From IMG/VR virus record IMGVR_UViG_3300033156_000233, positions 1-21,576 of that record: DNA of 21,576 nucleotides. One strand, given 5' to 3'. This stretch comes from a virus. The notes under the pieces were generated by a model that was not told the origin of the DNA, did not search any database, and was given only the letters and a program-made list of their open reading frames with translations. Positions 1 through 7,098 of the stretch are shown here, in pieces. The first letter of the stretch is position 1. Each line of letters begins with the position of its first letter. The translations under genes were made by a program, and so were the position numbers.

Positions 1-23
1 GTATTGTAAGTTGGTGTATTCAC
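1..23 (-). CDS. 5' end of next tail-region gene (partial)
   Basis: Only the first seven codons lie in the window, starting with GTG at 23 and reading MNTPTYN. The start is supported by a strong Shine-Dalgarno site, AGGAGGTG at 38-31, seven bases upstream. The preceding gene ends at 75, leaving a short spacer. Its place after the neck and tail-completion genes would fit a tail tube, tail sheath or major tail protein, but that is inferred from position alone. Confidence 0.55.
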
Positions 24-74
24 TAATTCTCACCTCCTCAATTAATTTTTTCTCTTATTAACTCAGCATTCTTC

Positions 75-311
75 TCACAAAAACTTCTCCAATTCGAACA
101 CGACAGGTCCGCTCGGCTTCATCGACTTCGCCATAACTTCATTAACCTTACCACACTTGCGACATAAGCATTTTATCAACGAAGCTCCCTTTATGACGTT
201 TACATAAAAGTATAAATCCTTATACTTAATACGCAAGATGTCCGTCCCATCCAAGTAGCCTAAGACGGCTCCACAGCTTGAGCATTCCCAAACTTTAGAT
301 CGGTCGTTCAA
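75..311 (-). CDS. small zinc-ribbon protein, Com-like
   Basis: This 78-residue protein has two CxxC knuckles, CSSC near the N-terminus and CRKC about 40 residues later (the latter inside KCLCRKCGKVNE). The spacing fits a treble-clef or zinc-ribbon fold. The layout recalls the Com proteins of Mu-like phages, small zinc fingers that control translation of a neighbouring mRNA, but similarity beyond the cysteines is slight. I chose the TTG start at 311 because GAGGTG lies seven bases upstream at 324-319; an earlier TTG at 332 has no such site. The first 17 bases overlap the end of the preceding tail gene, so translation is probably coupled. Zinc binding is likely; the function is not known. Confidence 0.6.
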   Translation of the reverse strand: MNDRSKVWECSSCGAVLGYLDGTDILRIKYKDLYFYVNVIKGASLIKCLCRKCGKVNEVMAKSMKPSGPVVFELEKFL

Positions 312-726
312 TGCCTTGCACCTCAAACTCAAATGTTATCGTGTTAACGTTTTCTTCCTTTAAGGAAGACCGAGAAACTCTCTTAACGTCTCCGGTATAA
401 TAAGTATGAGCAGTAATGTTCCTTTGATTTAACAGTTTTTGTAACTCACTACTCAGGTTACGAATAAGACTTGTGGTAACTTCTTCGCCCGACTCTACAG
501 AAAGATCTAAAAGCAATCTACCCGAACATCGAAAAAAAGCCTCTATAGATTGATCGGAAGTGTCTTCCACCTTTAAAAACGTTGAAGGAGTGACTCTCTC
601 TTCAGGGAGTGTAGAAACTAAAACAGGGGCTCTTATTAACCCAATGCTATAAGTCTGATCCAAACCTGTTAAAACGTCTTCAATCTTACTACTCAAATCT
701 AATTGAACTTCGTGGAGGTAAATCAT
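295..726 (-). CDS. putative tail terminator / tail-completion protein
   Basis: The product is 143 residues. It starts at ATG 726, preceded by GGAG inside the last codons of the upstream gene, and one base separates the two genes. No decisive motif is visible. The N-terminal part (IEDVLTGLDQTYSIGLI) and the predominantly alpha/beta pattern ending in an extended strand (TITFEFEVQG) are compatible with tail terminator proteins of the lambda gpU / HK97 type. The order connector, head closure, gp10-like, this gene, then a likely tail gene is the usual neck-to-tail order in siphophages. The assignment rests mainly on that order and size; it could also be an unrelated neck protein. Confidence 0.45.
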   Translation of the reverse strand: MIYLHEVQLDLSSKIEDVLTGLDQTYSIGLIRAPVLVSTLPEERVTPSTFLKVEDTSDQSIEAFFRCSGRLLLDLSVESGEEVTTSLIRNLSSELQKLLNQRNITAHTYYTGDVKRVSRSSLKEENVNTITFEFEVQGIERPI

Positions 727-727
727 T

Positions 728-1108
728 TTACTTACTCCAAATCTTCTTTAACTCAGGTAATGCGTTTTTCAAGGCAGCTTTAACAAAATCCCGAGGAATC
801 ATCCTCTTTGTACCTTTTACAACATACTCAAGATACGGGGCGTCTCTACTCTCAAAAACTACCCCATCGTCCGTTTTCCGCATAGATCCTTTTAAGCGCC
901 CTGTTCGCACATGAACTAATGGGGTTAATATAGCAGGATTCTTTCTTGAATAAGGATGTTTCAACTCACGCAATTTCTTGTTAGAGAGTGACTCACCGCT
1001 CGTGAGCTTTTGAAGCTCGTTGAAAATAACATCAACGGATCTTTTCTTCCTTTCTCTAAGATCTTTAGTAAACTTTGCCGCAGAAGGTAAACGAATTGTG
1101 AGTTTCAT
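728..1108 (-). CDS. HK97 gp10-like tail-completion / neck protein
   Basis: The 126-residue protein shows the family pattern in order: a basic helical N-terminus, then VRTGRLKGSM (the TGrLrxS motif), then APYLEYVVKGTKRMIPRDFVKAAL (Y-x-Y/VxxGT-x(n)-P-x-x-F-x-x-A). Known members (Pfam HK97-gp10_like) act where the tail joins the head. The start ATG at 1108 overlaps the TGA of the preceding gene as ATGA, and AGGGA lies just upstream, so it is translationally coupled. Its length is typical of the family. Nothing looks broken. Confidence 0.8.
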   Translation of the reverse strand: MKLTIRLPSAAKFTKDLRERKKRSVDVIFNELQKLTSGESLSNKKLRELKHPYSRKNPAILTPLVHVRTGRLKGSMRKTDDGVVFESRDAPYLEYVVKGTKRMIPRDFVKAALKNALPELKKIWSK

Positions 1109-1686
1109 CTTTCCCTAACTTGAACTACGTCAAGTTCCCAATGATGAAGTCTCCCTTTTCTGTCGAAAGCTTGCTGCGCCTTTATAACAGAAAAGTGTTC
1201 GTTGGATTCCTGATCTATTAAAACATCACCGGAGAAAATATCAACACCAGGTAAACATACCAAGACGCTCGTAGAAACTAACGTTATTCGACCAAACTCG
1301 TCCGTTCCAATAGCACGTTTATCCGTATAAATTGCCCCTGTAACTTGGCCTAAATCAAAACCGACTTCTTCATTTGCATAAATCGAAAGTGCACTATCAC
1401 GGTTACATATAACAGTATCCAACCTAGAAAACCTATTTGACGTATAAACCGCACTAAATCCGGTCAGGGTCAACGTTTCTGATGTCGATCCTCCAGTAAG
1501 AGTACAAATAACGCTTGAGGAGCCTTCCAGCAGCGCTACGCGCAAAGGAGCCTCAGGCTGAATCAGTGTTATTCCAATAGAAACTAACTCGTCCTTCCTA
1601 CACGATACAGCGGATTTAAGGCACGCCGCGTACCTTCGTACCGTATAAATCCGCTGTCGATAATGAAGCCCTACCAAGTTCGTCAT
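1105..1686 (-). CDS. putative head-closure / head-tail adaptor protein
   Basis: The protein is 193 residues. Its C-terminal 45 residues contain GDVLIDQESNEHFSV, then KAQQAFDRKGRLHHWELDVV. This is the gDrI-x(n)-Y/FxV-x(n)-d-x-x-g-x-x-H-h-x-E pattern of small beta-barrel head-closure proteins (SPP1 gp16 and lambda FII class). The N-terminal half is longer than in the minimal family and rich in Ser/Thr beta strands. Both ends overlap neighbours by ATGA, placing it in one translational chain between the glycosyltransferase and the gp10-like gene. It probably seals the connector after DNA packaging. Confidence 0.6.
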   Translation of the reverse strand: MTNLVGLHYRQRIYTVRRYAACLKSAVSCRKDELVSIGITLIQPEAPLRVALLEGSSSVICTLTGGSTSETLTLTGFSAVYTSNRFSRLDTVICNRDSALSIYANEEVGFDLGQVTGAIYTDKRAIGTDEFGRITLVSTSVLVCLPGVDIFSGDVLIDQESNEHFSVIKAQQAFDRKGRLHHWELDVVQVRER

Positions 1687-3581
1687 TTTACAATGTACCT
1701 TTCAGTATACTCTTTCAAGGGGCCGTACACTTTTCTAATGGCGTTCAGCATTGGATGGTTAGGAGGAACATATTCTAGTGTTCTCTCAATTGCCTCAAGA
1801 GCTTTTTGACAGTATACTCTCGAAACTTCATACTGAGCAAGGGCAAAGCTGGGATGGAGCGAGATAGTTTGTAATAAAAGCTTTAATGCGAGGTCAAGAT
1901 TCTCCGGGTGTTCCTCATACTCATTCAAAAGGTCGAGAGCCAGGTTAAAGTACGGCATAGGATTTTCAGGTTCCTCTTTTATTTGCATCGAGATTAATTC
2001 ACGGTAAAGCGAGAGCTTTTCCTTCATGTTGGGAGAAAGAAACCCAAAGTGATAGATGACAATATTATCAACACGGGATACTCTGCGATTTTCTTCAGAA
2101 GCACACCTCTCAACAGTTTCATGAACTCTGTTCGAGTAGTACCAGGTTCGTGGGTGCTTGATCAATCGAATTGCGTCTTGATAAATAATCACGCCATCTT
2201 GGGGCGTCAGATTGTGAACTTGTAATTGAATTGCTTCTGTATCCTCAGGTGCTTCCATCATAATGGAGTAAATTTGCTTATAATCAACAACTTCGTCGAG
2301 GTCCTGTTGGAACAACCACAGGCCATTCGCCACCTTTAAATACAAATTCCTTATCTTAGAGAAGTCTTTATTAAGCGTTGCTTTTATAACCTCAGCCCCA
2401 AAGAACTCCGCGAAATCAGGTGACTCATCCTCTGAGCCGGTATCAACCAGAACAACCTGTTGAGCAAAGGGGATCGCAGCGCTTAAGTAAGTTGGCAAGT
2501 TTTTCATCTCGTTCTTCATCATAGACGCAATAGTTAGAGTAGGAGTTCTAATCTCTGCGACTGTACTATTAGAAGGAAGATCAGAAACTTTCTTAACTAT
2601 TGAAACATTGACAGGACGAGTCCCTTCATAAGGTAATTGTTGACTATAATAAGGGTTAATAAGAATTCGCGACGCAATCTTCTCAAAAGAGGCAAACGCT
2701 CGAACCTCCCATGTAACCTGATCCTTTATAAACCACCCGTCCTTCCAAGACCTCAAAATAGGAAACTGGTATGCAAAGACAAATGGATCTGGATTATTAC
2801 AAAGCTTTGCTAAATGTTCTTTAGTAAAGTTCTCCGTAAAATCTTCCCCCTCCTTAAGAACAAAAATCAGCTTCCCGGGTTTAATTTCAGGAATATTTAA
2901 GACGTCACACGTTATGACATCTTCAAACAAAGACTTGGCGTTGACAGGGACCTCAGGAGAACGTGTATACCGGTATATCAATACGGGTTCAAGCTTATTC
3001 GAAACAAATCGAGAATCAAGCTTCCGACTACTTGTATCCTCGACGTCTAGGACATATGAAGGCAGAACATAACCAAATCGACCCAACTTCATTAATTCAA
3101 AACTCGCGAGTTGAACAATTCTTTCATCCTGTAACTTCAGAATTAGCTTTTCAAACAAAGAAATTGCTTCCTTCGTTTTAAATACAAAGCAATGAGGGGA
3201 AACACGCACAAGAGTCCCCTTTTCCTTTCTCTTATAACTTTGAGGCCCTGCTGCACGTGGAAGAGCAGGAACGACCAGACCTACTTCCGGAATAGATAAA
3301 ATTTCAACAGCCTCCCTAAGAAAGTTGAGGTCAGAAAGAACGACCCCCGCCTGAAAAAATACAAAGTATTCCGTTTCAACTTTTCTCAACCCTGCAAGAA
3401 GTCTCCTTCCAAAAGTTTTACCCCCCTCATAAATACGACAATTCAATGCGCGTGAAAGCTCACGTTGATCTTGTCCAACAACAACGACGGGAATACCTCC
3501 GGCCTTAAGTGGGAGAACTGTATCCAGAAACGAAACGGTATCCTCAGACGTAGGGACTATAGCAGTAATAAGCTTATCCAT
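1683..3581 (-). CDS. two-domain family 2 glycosyltransferase with TPR tail
   Basis: The 632-residue product starts at ATG 3581 behind AAGGAGG. Residues 1-200 form a GT-A-like N-terminal half (AIVPTSEDTVSFLD, later FFQAGVVLSD), which may be inactive because no clear DxD is seen. From residue 346 a second, clearer GT2 domain follows: SMMKNEMKNLPTYL, VVLVDTGSEDES, FSKIRNLYL, and a DLDE acidic site at residues 427-430 in the place of the usual DADE. Residues 530-630 carry helical repeats of the TPR type (PYFNLALDLL, ALAQYEVSRVY). This is the layout of SunS-like and TPR-containing GT2 enzymes that move a sugar from a nucleotide donor to a protein or glycan. It sits between the connector and head-closure genes and overlaps the latter by four bases, so it is transcribed with virion proteins. 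Modification of a capsid, neck or tail protein is my inference. Confidence 0.8.
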   Translation of the reverse strand: MDKLITAIVPTSEDTVSFLDTVLPLKAGGIPVVVVGQDQRELSRALNCRIYEGGKTFGRRLLAGLRKVETEYFVFFQAGVVLSDLNFLREAVEILSIPEVGLVVPALPRAAGPQSYKRKEKGTLVRVSPHCFVFKTKEAISLFEKLILKLQDERIVQLASFELMKLGRFGYVLPSYVLDVEDTSSRKLDSRFVSNKLEPVLIYRYTRSPEVPVNAKSLFEDVITCDVLNIPEIKPGKLIFVLKEGEDFTENFTKEHLAKLCNNPDPFVFAYQFPILRSWKDGWFIKDQVTWEVRAFASFEKIASRILINPYYSQQLPYEGTRPVNVSIVKKVSDLPSNSTVAEIRTPTLTIASMMKNEMKNLPTYLSAAIPFAQQVVLVDTGSEDESPDFAEFFGAEVIKATLNKDFSKIRNLYLKVANGLWLFQQDLDEVVDYKQIYSIMMEAPEDTEAIQLQVHNLTPQDGVIIYQDAIRLIKHPRTWYYSNRVHETVERCASEENRRVSRVDNIVIYHFGFLSPNMKEKLSLYRELISMQIKEEPENPMPYFNLALDLLNEYEEHPENLDLALKLLLQTISLHPSFALAQYEVSRVYCQKALEAIERTLEYVPPNHPMLNAIRKVYGPLKEYTERYIVK

Positions 3582-3591
3582 AATAACCTCC

Positions 3592-4407
3592 TTAAATCAA
3601 TTTTCGCTTGTAAGGAGCTAACAAACTCCTTATCTCAAACATTACGTCCATCTTTTCATCACGTAAATAATTCTCAACGTTACTCAATAAACGCCGACTT
3701 GAAAAGCCTTCGGATTCGCGAAGATTGTAAAGCGCCGAAATAAGCTTAAGGCAAGCAAGTCTTACTGGTGAGGGAATCTGGGAAAGGCCAAAAGTATAAG
3801 TACACTCAAAAAATCCTGACTGAGCGGAAAAAAACTTTATAAGCCCCGTTGATAAATCAACAAAATAATCCTCATCCGCAACTAAATCTACCTCATCAAG
3901 CGTAATCTCTGTAATACTCGAGATTGGAAAGTACCTAAGCTCGTACTGCACGGCCTCCTTTAACACCCATCGTTCAGTCTCGCTATGTTGTCCAAGCTTT
4001 AACTGGGTGTATTTCAAAATCGCGGCGGAGGCCGCCTGAAGAAGGGCTCTCACAAAAGAATCCTCAGAAAAATCATCCAAGCGAAGATACTCTTTTGCTT
4101 CTTCCAACGTTACGAGCTCGGTTGCAAGAGCATTAACAACATCAAATCTTTCCTGAGAATTTGAAAGAACGTCTTCAAATCCGTACTTTCCTCTTCCTAC
4201 AGCAAAGTAGGACCCCAGTGTGGCAAAAGGAGTAGTCCAATAAGTTATGTAATGCCCTCCAGTGAAAACAAGATTTACTGTCCCAACCTTAGTTCCGTAA
4301 GGGTCAAAAATATCTGCCTTGGGCTGAGATACAGCTACAGTTTGACCTCCCACAACAAAGTCAAACTGTAACTTAATATCACTTCCCGCGTAAACTTGCT
4401 TAAACAT
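3592..4407 (-). CDS. head-tail connector (gp6-like) with N-terminal beta domain
   Basis: The start is ATG at 4407, preceded by GGGAG; it overlaps the end of the upstream gene by eight bases and gives 271 residues. From about residue 98 the sequence reads VTLEEAKEYLRLDD, then DSFVRALLQAASAAILKYT, the signature of the HK97 gp6 / SPP1 gp15 connector family whose rings dock onto the portal. The final helices (PVRLACLKLISALYNLRES) fit as well. The first 95 residues are an added all-beta segment (GSDIKLQFDFVVGGQ, DPYGTKVGTVNLVF, GSYFAVGRGK), probably an Ig-like domain; free-standing gp6 proteins are about 100-180 residues. The gene lies directly upstream of the glycosyltransferase. Confidence 0.75.
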   Translation of the reverse strand: MFKQVYAGSDIKLQFDFVVGGQTVAVSQPKADIFDPYGTKVGTVNLVFTGGHYITYWTTPFATLGSYFAVGRGKYGFEDVLSNSQERFDVVNALATELVTLEEAKEYLRLDDFSEDSFVRALLQAASAAILKYTQLKLGQHSETERWVLKEAVQYELRYFPISSITEITLDEVDLVADEDYFVDLSTGLIKFFSAQSGFFECTYTFGLSQIPSPVRLACLKLISALYNLRESEGFSSRRLLSNVENYLRDEKMDVMFEIRSLLAPYKRKLI

Positions 4408-4777
4408 TTTTTTCTCCCGAATCAATGTAGTCTTTATAAGTTTCAAGAATTTTCTCAACCTTTTTCTTACTTATACGAAGCGTCTTTGAGATCATTGAAA
4501 CAGAAGCGTTCCCATTCTTGTACATCTCAACCACTTTCCGTTCTTTCCCTGTCTCAGGTGGTAATACAGGAGGCGAGTCAATGGAAACTTCAACTTTTTG
4601 GGCGGGAGTATTATTTCCATTACTCGACACGCGTACAAACCCGTGCATCTCCAGAGTTTGGGCAGTATCCTCATATTTAACCTCGCACTTGCCATTTCTT
4701 ACCCTAACAATCTCTCCGTAAGTGGGAATTTCCCAATATTCACCCTCATAAGGACCTTTATACTCTAACTTTATCAC
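4400..4777 (-). CDS. small protein with C-terminal helix-turn-helix
   Basis: This 125-residue protein starts with GTG at 4777 behind AGGAGG. Residues 1-50 form a short beta-rich segment (MIKLEYKGPYEGEYWEIP, GEIVRVRNGKCEVK). A Pro-rich linker follows. Residues 79-118 look like a helix-turn-helix (ERKVVEMYKNGNASVSMISK, then TLRISKKKVEKILE), with the phase of sigma-region-4 or resolvase HTH units. It lies just after the capsid-gene terminator, a position often taken by small head or head-tail proteins. Whether it is a DNA-binding regulator of the late operon or a structural part using an HTH-like fold cannot be decided from the sequence. Confidence 0.6.
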   Translation of the reverse strand: MIKLEYKGPYEGEYWEIPTYGEIVRVRNGKCEVKYEDTAQTLEMHGFVRVSSNGNNTPAQKVEVSIDSPPVLPPETGKERKVVEMYKNGNASVSMISKTLRISKKKVEKILETYKDYIDSGEKNV

Positions 4778-4866
4778 GACAACCTCCTCTCTCTTCGTTT
4801 TTCTAAATAGTTTTAACTAACCCCTCTCGAAAAAAGCAAGGATTTTTTTACCTCCCAAGAAGCAAT

Positions 4867-4902
4867 AAAAAACCCCCAACGCGGCACACGCTGGGGGTTT
4901 TT
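4867..4902 (-). terminator. rho-independent terminator after the capsid gene
   Basis: A CCCCCA/TGGGGG stem (4873-4878 with 4892-4897) is extended by a further C-G/G-C pair after one mismatch. A-tracts and T-tracts lie on both sides, so it can work on either strand. On the minus strand it lies 24 bases past the capsid stop codon and ends in a run of Ts. It probably separates abundant capsid transcript from the lower-level neck and tail transcript. Confidence 0.8.
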
Positions 4903-4925
4903 CTGTTACCTCTTGGAAAAAAGTA

Positions 4926-5876
4926 TTACTTGATACCGATGATACAAGAGATCGCCAGAGGATCTCGTGCGACGAGGACTTCATCAGCGAAAATATCAAA
5001 CTTATCATACTGGCTACTTTCTTTCGCTAGCGGCTGCACATTAAGCGGGGTAAGCTCGGAGATATAGACCTTCTCCGAATCAACAACGAACAGAGTACTC
5101 AAGCTCCCACCGGTTAACGACGTAATAGTAGCGCAAGTTGCACTTACCTGTTGTGTATCAGGAATCTGGTTACTAACCAGGATGGGCACCTCGTTATAGC
5201 TCAAAACCTCAAAACCACCCCTAACCTTTACTGTGTTGATAAACCTTTGCTGGGTTTGCATAAGGGCCCTTATTCTCCTTCGGGTTCTCTTAGAACATAC
5301 GATCATACCGGGCATACCGCGAATAGCATCAAGAGCTTGATCTAAGAGAGCCAAGGTCAAATCTCCGCCTGAAGAGTTCGAACCAGCAGGGATGATATTC
5401 GAGGCGTCACACAATTTATACAAGCCGTCAAACTCCTTGGAATCCGCATCGGAGTCGCCCCAGCAAATTGCGTACTCCTCTTTGTCTCTAAAATCCTCCG
5501 CTTTGGCCTCCATCTCAGCAGTCAAAAGGTCGACGTACTTAGCTCCAATTGCACGGGCCTTACGAGTAACCTTCCCTTGCGTACCGATGGTCTTATACAA
5601 AAATGCAACCTGCGCATAGGTACCGGTCTCCTCGTCAAAAGAATCAGTATCAGAATAAAACGCAGCCTTAGTAGCACCAGGAGTTCGCCTATTAATATAA
5701 ACGCCAGCACCTGAGCCGGGCTTCCTGGGAAGGTTCTGCCTTAGGGGGTTTAGATGCTCGACCATCTGGGTAATGATCTTGTCAACCTCCTTTGGGAGAA
5801 TATCGGCAATCCCCTCATAACCTCCGCCAGTATTCTCTGCAAGTGCCCTTCGAAGTTCCGAAATAGGATTCAACAT
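4926..5876 (-). CDS. major capsid protein, HK97 fold
   Basis: The 316-residue protein starts at ATG 5876, sharing the A of the protease stop (TAATG), with AAGGAGGTG eight bases upstream. The sequence has the features of HK97-type capsid proteins: a helical N-terminus (ELRRALAENTGGGYEG), an E-loop-like region rich in basic and aromatic residues (GATKAAFYSDTDSFDEE, TGTYAQVAFLYKTIGTQGKV), a long spine helix (AKYVDLLTAEMEAKAEDF), and a C-terminal P/A domain ending in ADEVLVARDPLAISCIIG. Length matches the family. The upstream prohead protease-scaffold gene and the downstream terminator are standard context. No long N-terminal delta domain is present; the scaffold function sits in the upstream gene. 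Confidence 0.85.
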   Translation of the reverse strand: MLNPISELRRALAENTGGGYEGIADILPKEVDKIITQMVEHLNPLRQNLPRKPGSGAGVYINRRTPGATKAAFYSDTDSFDEETGTYAQVAFLYKTIGTQGKVTRKARAIGAKYVDLLTAEMEAKAEDFRDKEEYAICWGDSDADSKEFDGLYKLCDASNIIPAGSNSSGGDLTLALLDQALDAIRGMPGMIVCSKRTRRRIRALMQTQQRFINTVKVRGGFEVLSYNEVPILVSNQIPDTQQVSATCATITSLTGGSLSTLFVVDSEKVYISELTPLNVQPLAKESSQYDKFDIFADEVLVARDPLAISCIIGIK

Positions 5877-6454
5877 TACCGCTCACCTCCTTTCTGTTTT
5901 TCCATAAAATTCCACAGAAGCCGCATCTTCTCAGAAGGTTCGGCGTTCTGGTACTCGTCCGACTCAATAAACCGTCGAACTACATCATCTGGTGTCTCTT
6001 CCGTCTTCTCGCCTCGGACCACTACAGTCTCCTTTAACTCCTTAATCTCTTCCGCAAGAGCGCGGACACTCTCTAGAACCTCACTTGTAGGCTTCTCCTG
6101 TGCAGAAGCGGTCTCCTCTTCACCGCCTTCTTCTGCCGATCCCTCTTCAGCAGACTTTTTTGCGGGGTAAGGATAGGGATAAGGATATTTCTCCAGTTTA
6201 TCCCAAATCTTTTCAAGCATTGCCATCACATCGTCGAGCTTCTTCATTATAGCATCCAAGTTCGCCGCTTTGAGCAACTCATCCGTTCGCTCAACAAGGG
6301 AGGAAACACGTTCATCAAGGTCAAGCAGAAGTTCGAGCTGACTAGACTCAACGGCTTCCATCAGCTCCTCAGTACCCTCCTCTTCCGGAGTCAGATCTTC
6401 CTCTTTGACCTCTTTCTCCTGTGTCTCCAGCTCTTCTGTTTTCTTGTCACCCAT
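5876..6454 (-). CDS. nested scaffold protein from an internal in-frame start
   Basis: An in-frame ATG at 6454 inside the protease-scaffold gene is preceded by a perfect Shine-Dalgarno, AAGGAGGT, with a six-base spacer. This is as strong as the start of the full-length gene. The product would be 192 residues beginning MGDKKTEELETQEKEV. It is very acidic, with heptad-like helices (ELLLDLDERVSSLVERTD, IMKKLDDVMAMLEKIWDKLE) and a conserved-looking C-terminal helix (EPSEKMRLLWNFMEKQK) that could bind the capsid protein. The arrangement matches lambda C/Nu3 and similar protease-scaffold pairs, where free scaffold is made in excess. Confidence 0.7.
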   Translation of the reverse strand: MGDKKTEELETQEKEVKEEDLTPEEEGTEELMEAVESSQLELLLDLDERVSSLVERTDELLKAANLDAIMKKLDDVMAMLEKIWDKLEKYPYPYPYPAKKSAEEGSAEEGGEEETASAQEKPTSEVLESVRALAEEIKELKETVVVRGEKTEETPDDVVRRFIESDEYQNAEPSEKMRLLWNFMEKQKGGER

Positions 6455-7021
6455 ACTATCACCTCCTTGTTCTAAAGTTACGTCCCTCTGTAAAGAGGTA
6501 AATGCATCGTCATTCGCACTCCGTTGAACATACCAGGACTGGATTTCTGCTTCATCAACTGCAGGAACGGAAACAACGGATACTTCGAGTAGCTTCAAAT
6601 CATCTATAACCGAAGTTGCCTTGTTCGAATTCTCGTCCCACTCTTCATGAGAAGAAAGAATCCGCCCACGGATCGAAAACTTGTTTAGGGTCCCTGACCT
6701 TATCTTATCTTGAATCTTTTCCTCGGATCGATCAATAACTGCAGTTACAAATAAACCCTTATCATCTAGTTTAGCCTCGTGGATCCGTCCAATAGGGAGA
6801 TCCTGATTGTGGTTAAAAAGAACAGTTTTTCTCTTCTTAAGATCCTGAGAAGCATTGGTCAGTGCCTTTCTAGAAATTATAGCATTATCCAACCCCTTAT
6901 CATAAGTGGTAGCGTAACCGGCTATAACAAGTTCACCTGGCCGAGCAATCTTCTGGGTTACATCTTCGGGAGCACGAATAAAATCAGGGTTTATCTGGAA
7001 CAATCCGTTATCAAACCTCAT
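5876..7021 (-). CDS. prohead protease (S78-like) fused to scaffold
   Basis: I chose ATG 7021 because AAGGAGGT lies just upstream at 7034-7027; the product is 381 residues. Residues 1-175 form the HK97-type prohead protease: GELVIAGYATTYDK, VLFNHNQDLPIGRI (catalytic His region), LNKFSIRGRI (catalytic Ser region), and LLEVSVVSVPA (acidic site). From about residue 190 the protein becomes an acidic, coiled-coil scaffold with a run of YP repeats near residues 279-286. After assembly the protease removes the scaffold and itself. An internal start at 6454 probably makes the scaffold alone. The stop codon overlaps the capsid start. Confidence 0.85.
   Translation of the reverse strand: MRFDNGLFQINPDFIRAPEDVTQKIARPGELVIAGYATTYDKGLDNAIISRKALTNASQDLKKRKTVLFNHNQDLPIGRIHEAKLDDKGLFVTAVIDRSEEKIQDKIRSGTLNKFSIRGRILSSHEEWDENSNKATSVIDDLKLLEVSVVSVPAVDEAEIQSWYVQRSANDDAFTSLQRDVTLEQGGDSMGDKKTEELETQEKEVKEEDLTPEEEGTEELMEAVESSQLELLLDLDERVSSLVERTDELLKAANLDAIMKKLDDVMAMLEKIWDKLEKYPYPYPYPAKKSAEEGSAEEGGEEETASAQEKPTSEVLESVRALAEEIKELKETVVVRGEKTEETPDDVVRRFIESDEYQNAEPSEKMRLLWNFMEKQKGGER
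6165..6188 (-). repeat. four-copy 6-bp repeat encoding YPYPYPYP
   Basis: Four near-identical hexamers (ATATCC, TTATCC, CTATCC, TTACCC on the coding strand) encode four Tyr-Pro units in the scaffold linker. Unit length is a multiple of three, so slippage would change the number of YP units without breaking the frame. Confidence 0.7.
6461..6468 (-). promoter_or_regulatory. internal Shine-Dalgarno for nested scaffold
   Basis: AAGGAGGT is fully complementary to the 3' end of 16S rRNA and lies six bases before the in-frame ATG at 6454. In the protease reading frame the same bases fall in the EQGGDS segment, a linker between the two domains, so they are free to act as a ribosome-binding site. Confidence 0.75.
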
Positions 7022-7098
7022 TTTACACCTCCTTTCTCTCGAGCAACTTTTTTCTCTTAAAGTCACCGAGAAGCTAATTTATGGCAAGGGGTACGCGT

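Noticed and set aside
4492-4695. Minus-strand open frame overlapping the HTH-tailed gene in another frame
   Set aside because: No ribosome-binding site and composition typical of an out-of-frame reading; the GTG frame at 4777 has AGGAGG.
4817-5008. Minus-strand 63-codon frame running through the terminator
   Set aside because: It includes the hairpin and the capsid 3' end in another frame, so it cannot be a sensible gene.
7022-7098. TTGCCA on the minus strand, a possible -35 box before the prohead protease
   Set aside because: No acceptable -10 hexamer lies 16-18 bases away; only the Shine-Dalgarno is supported.
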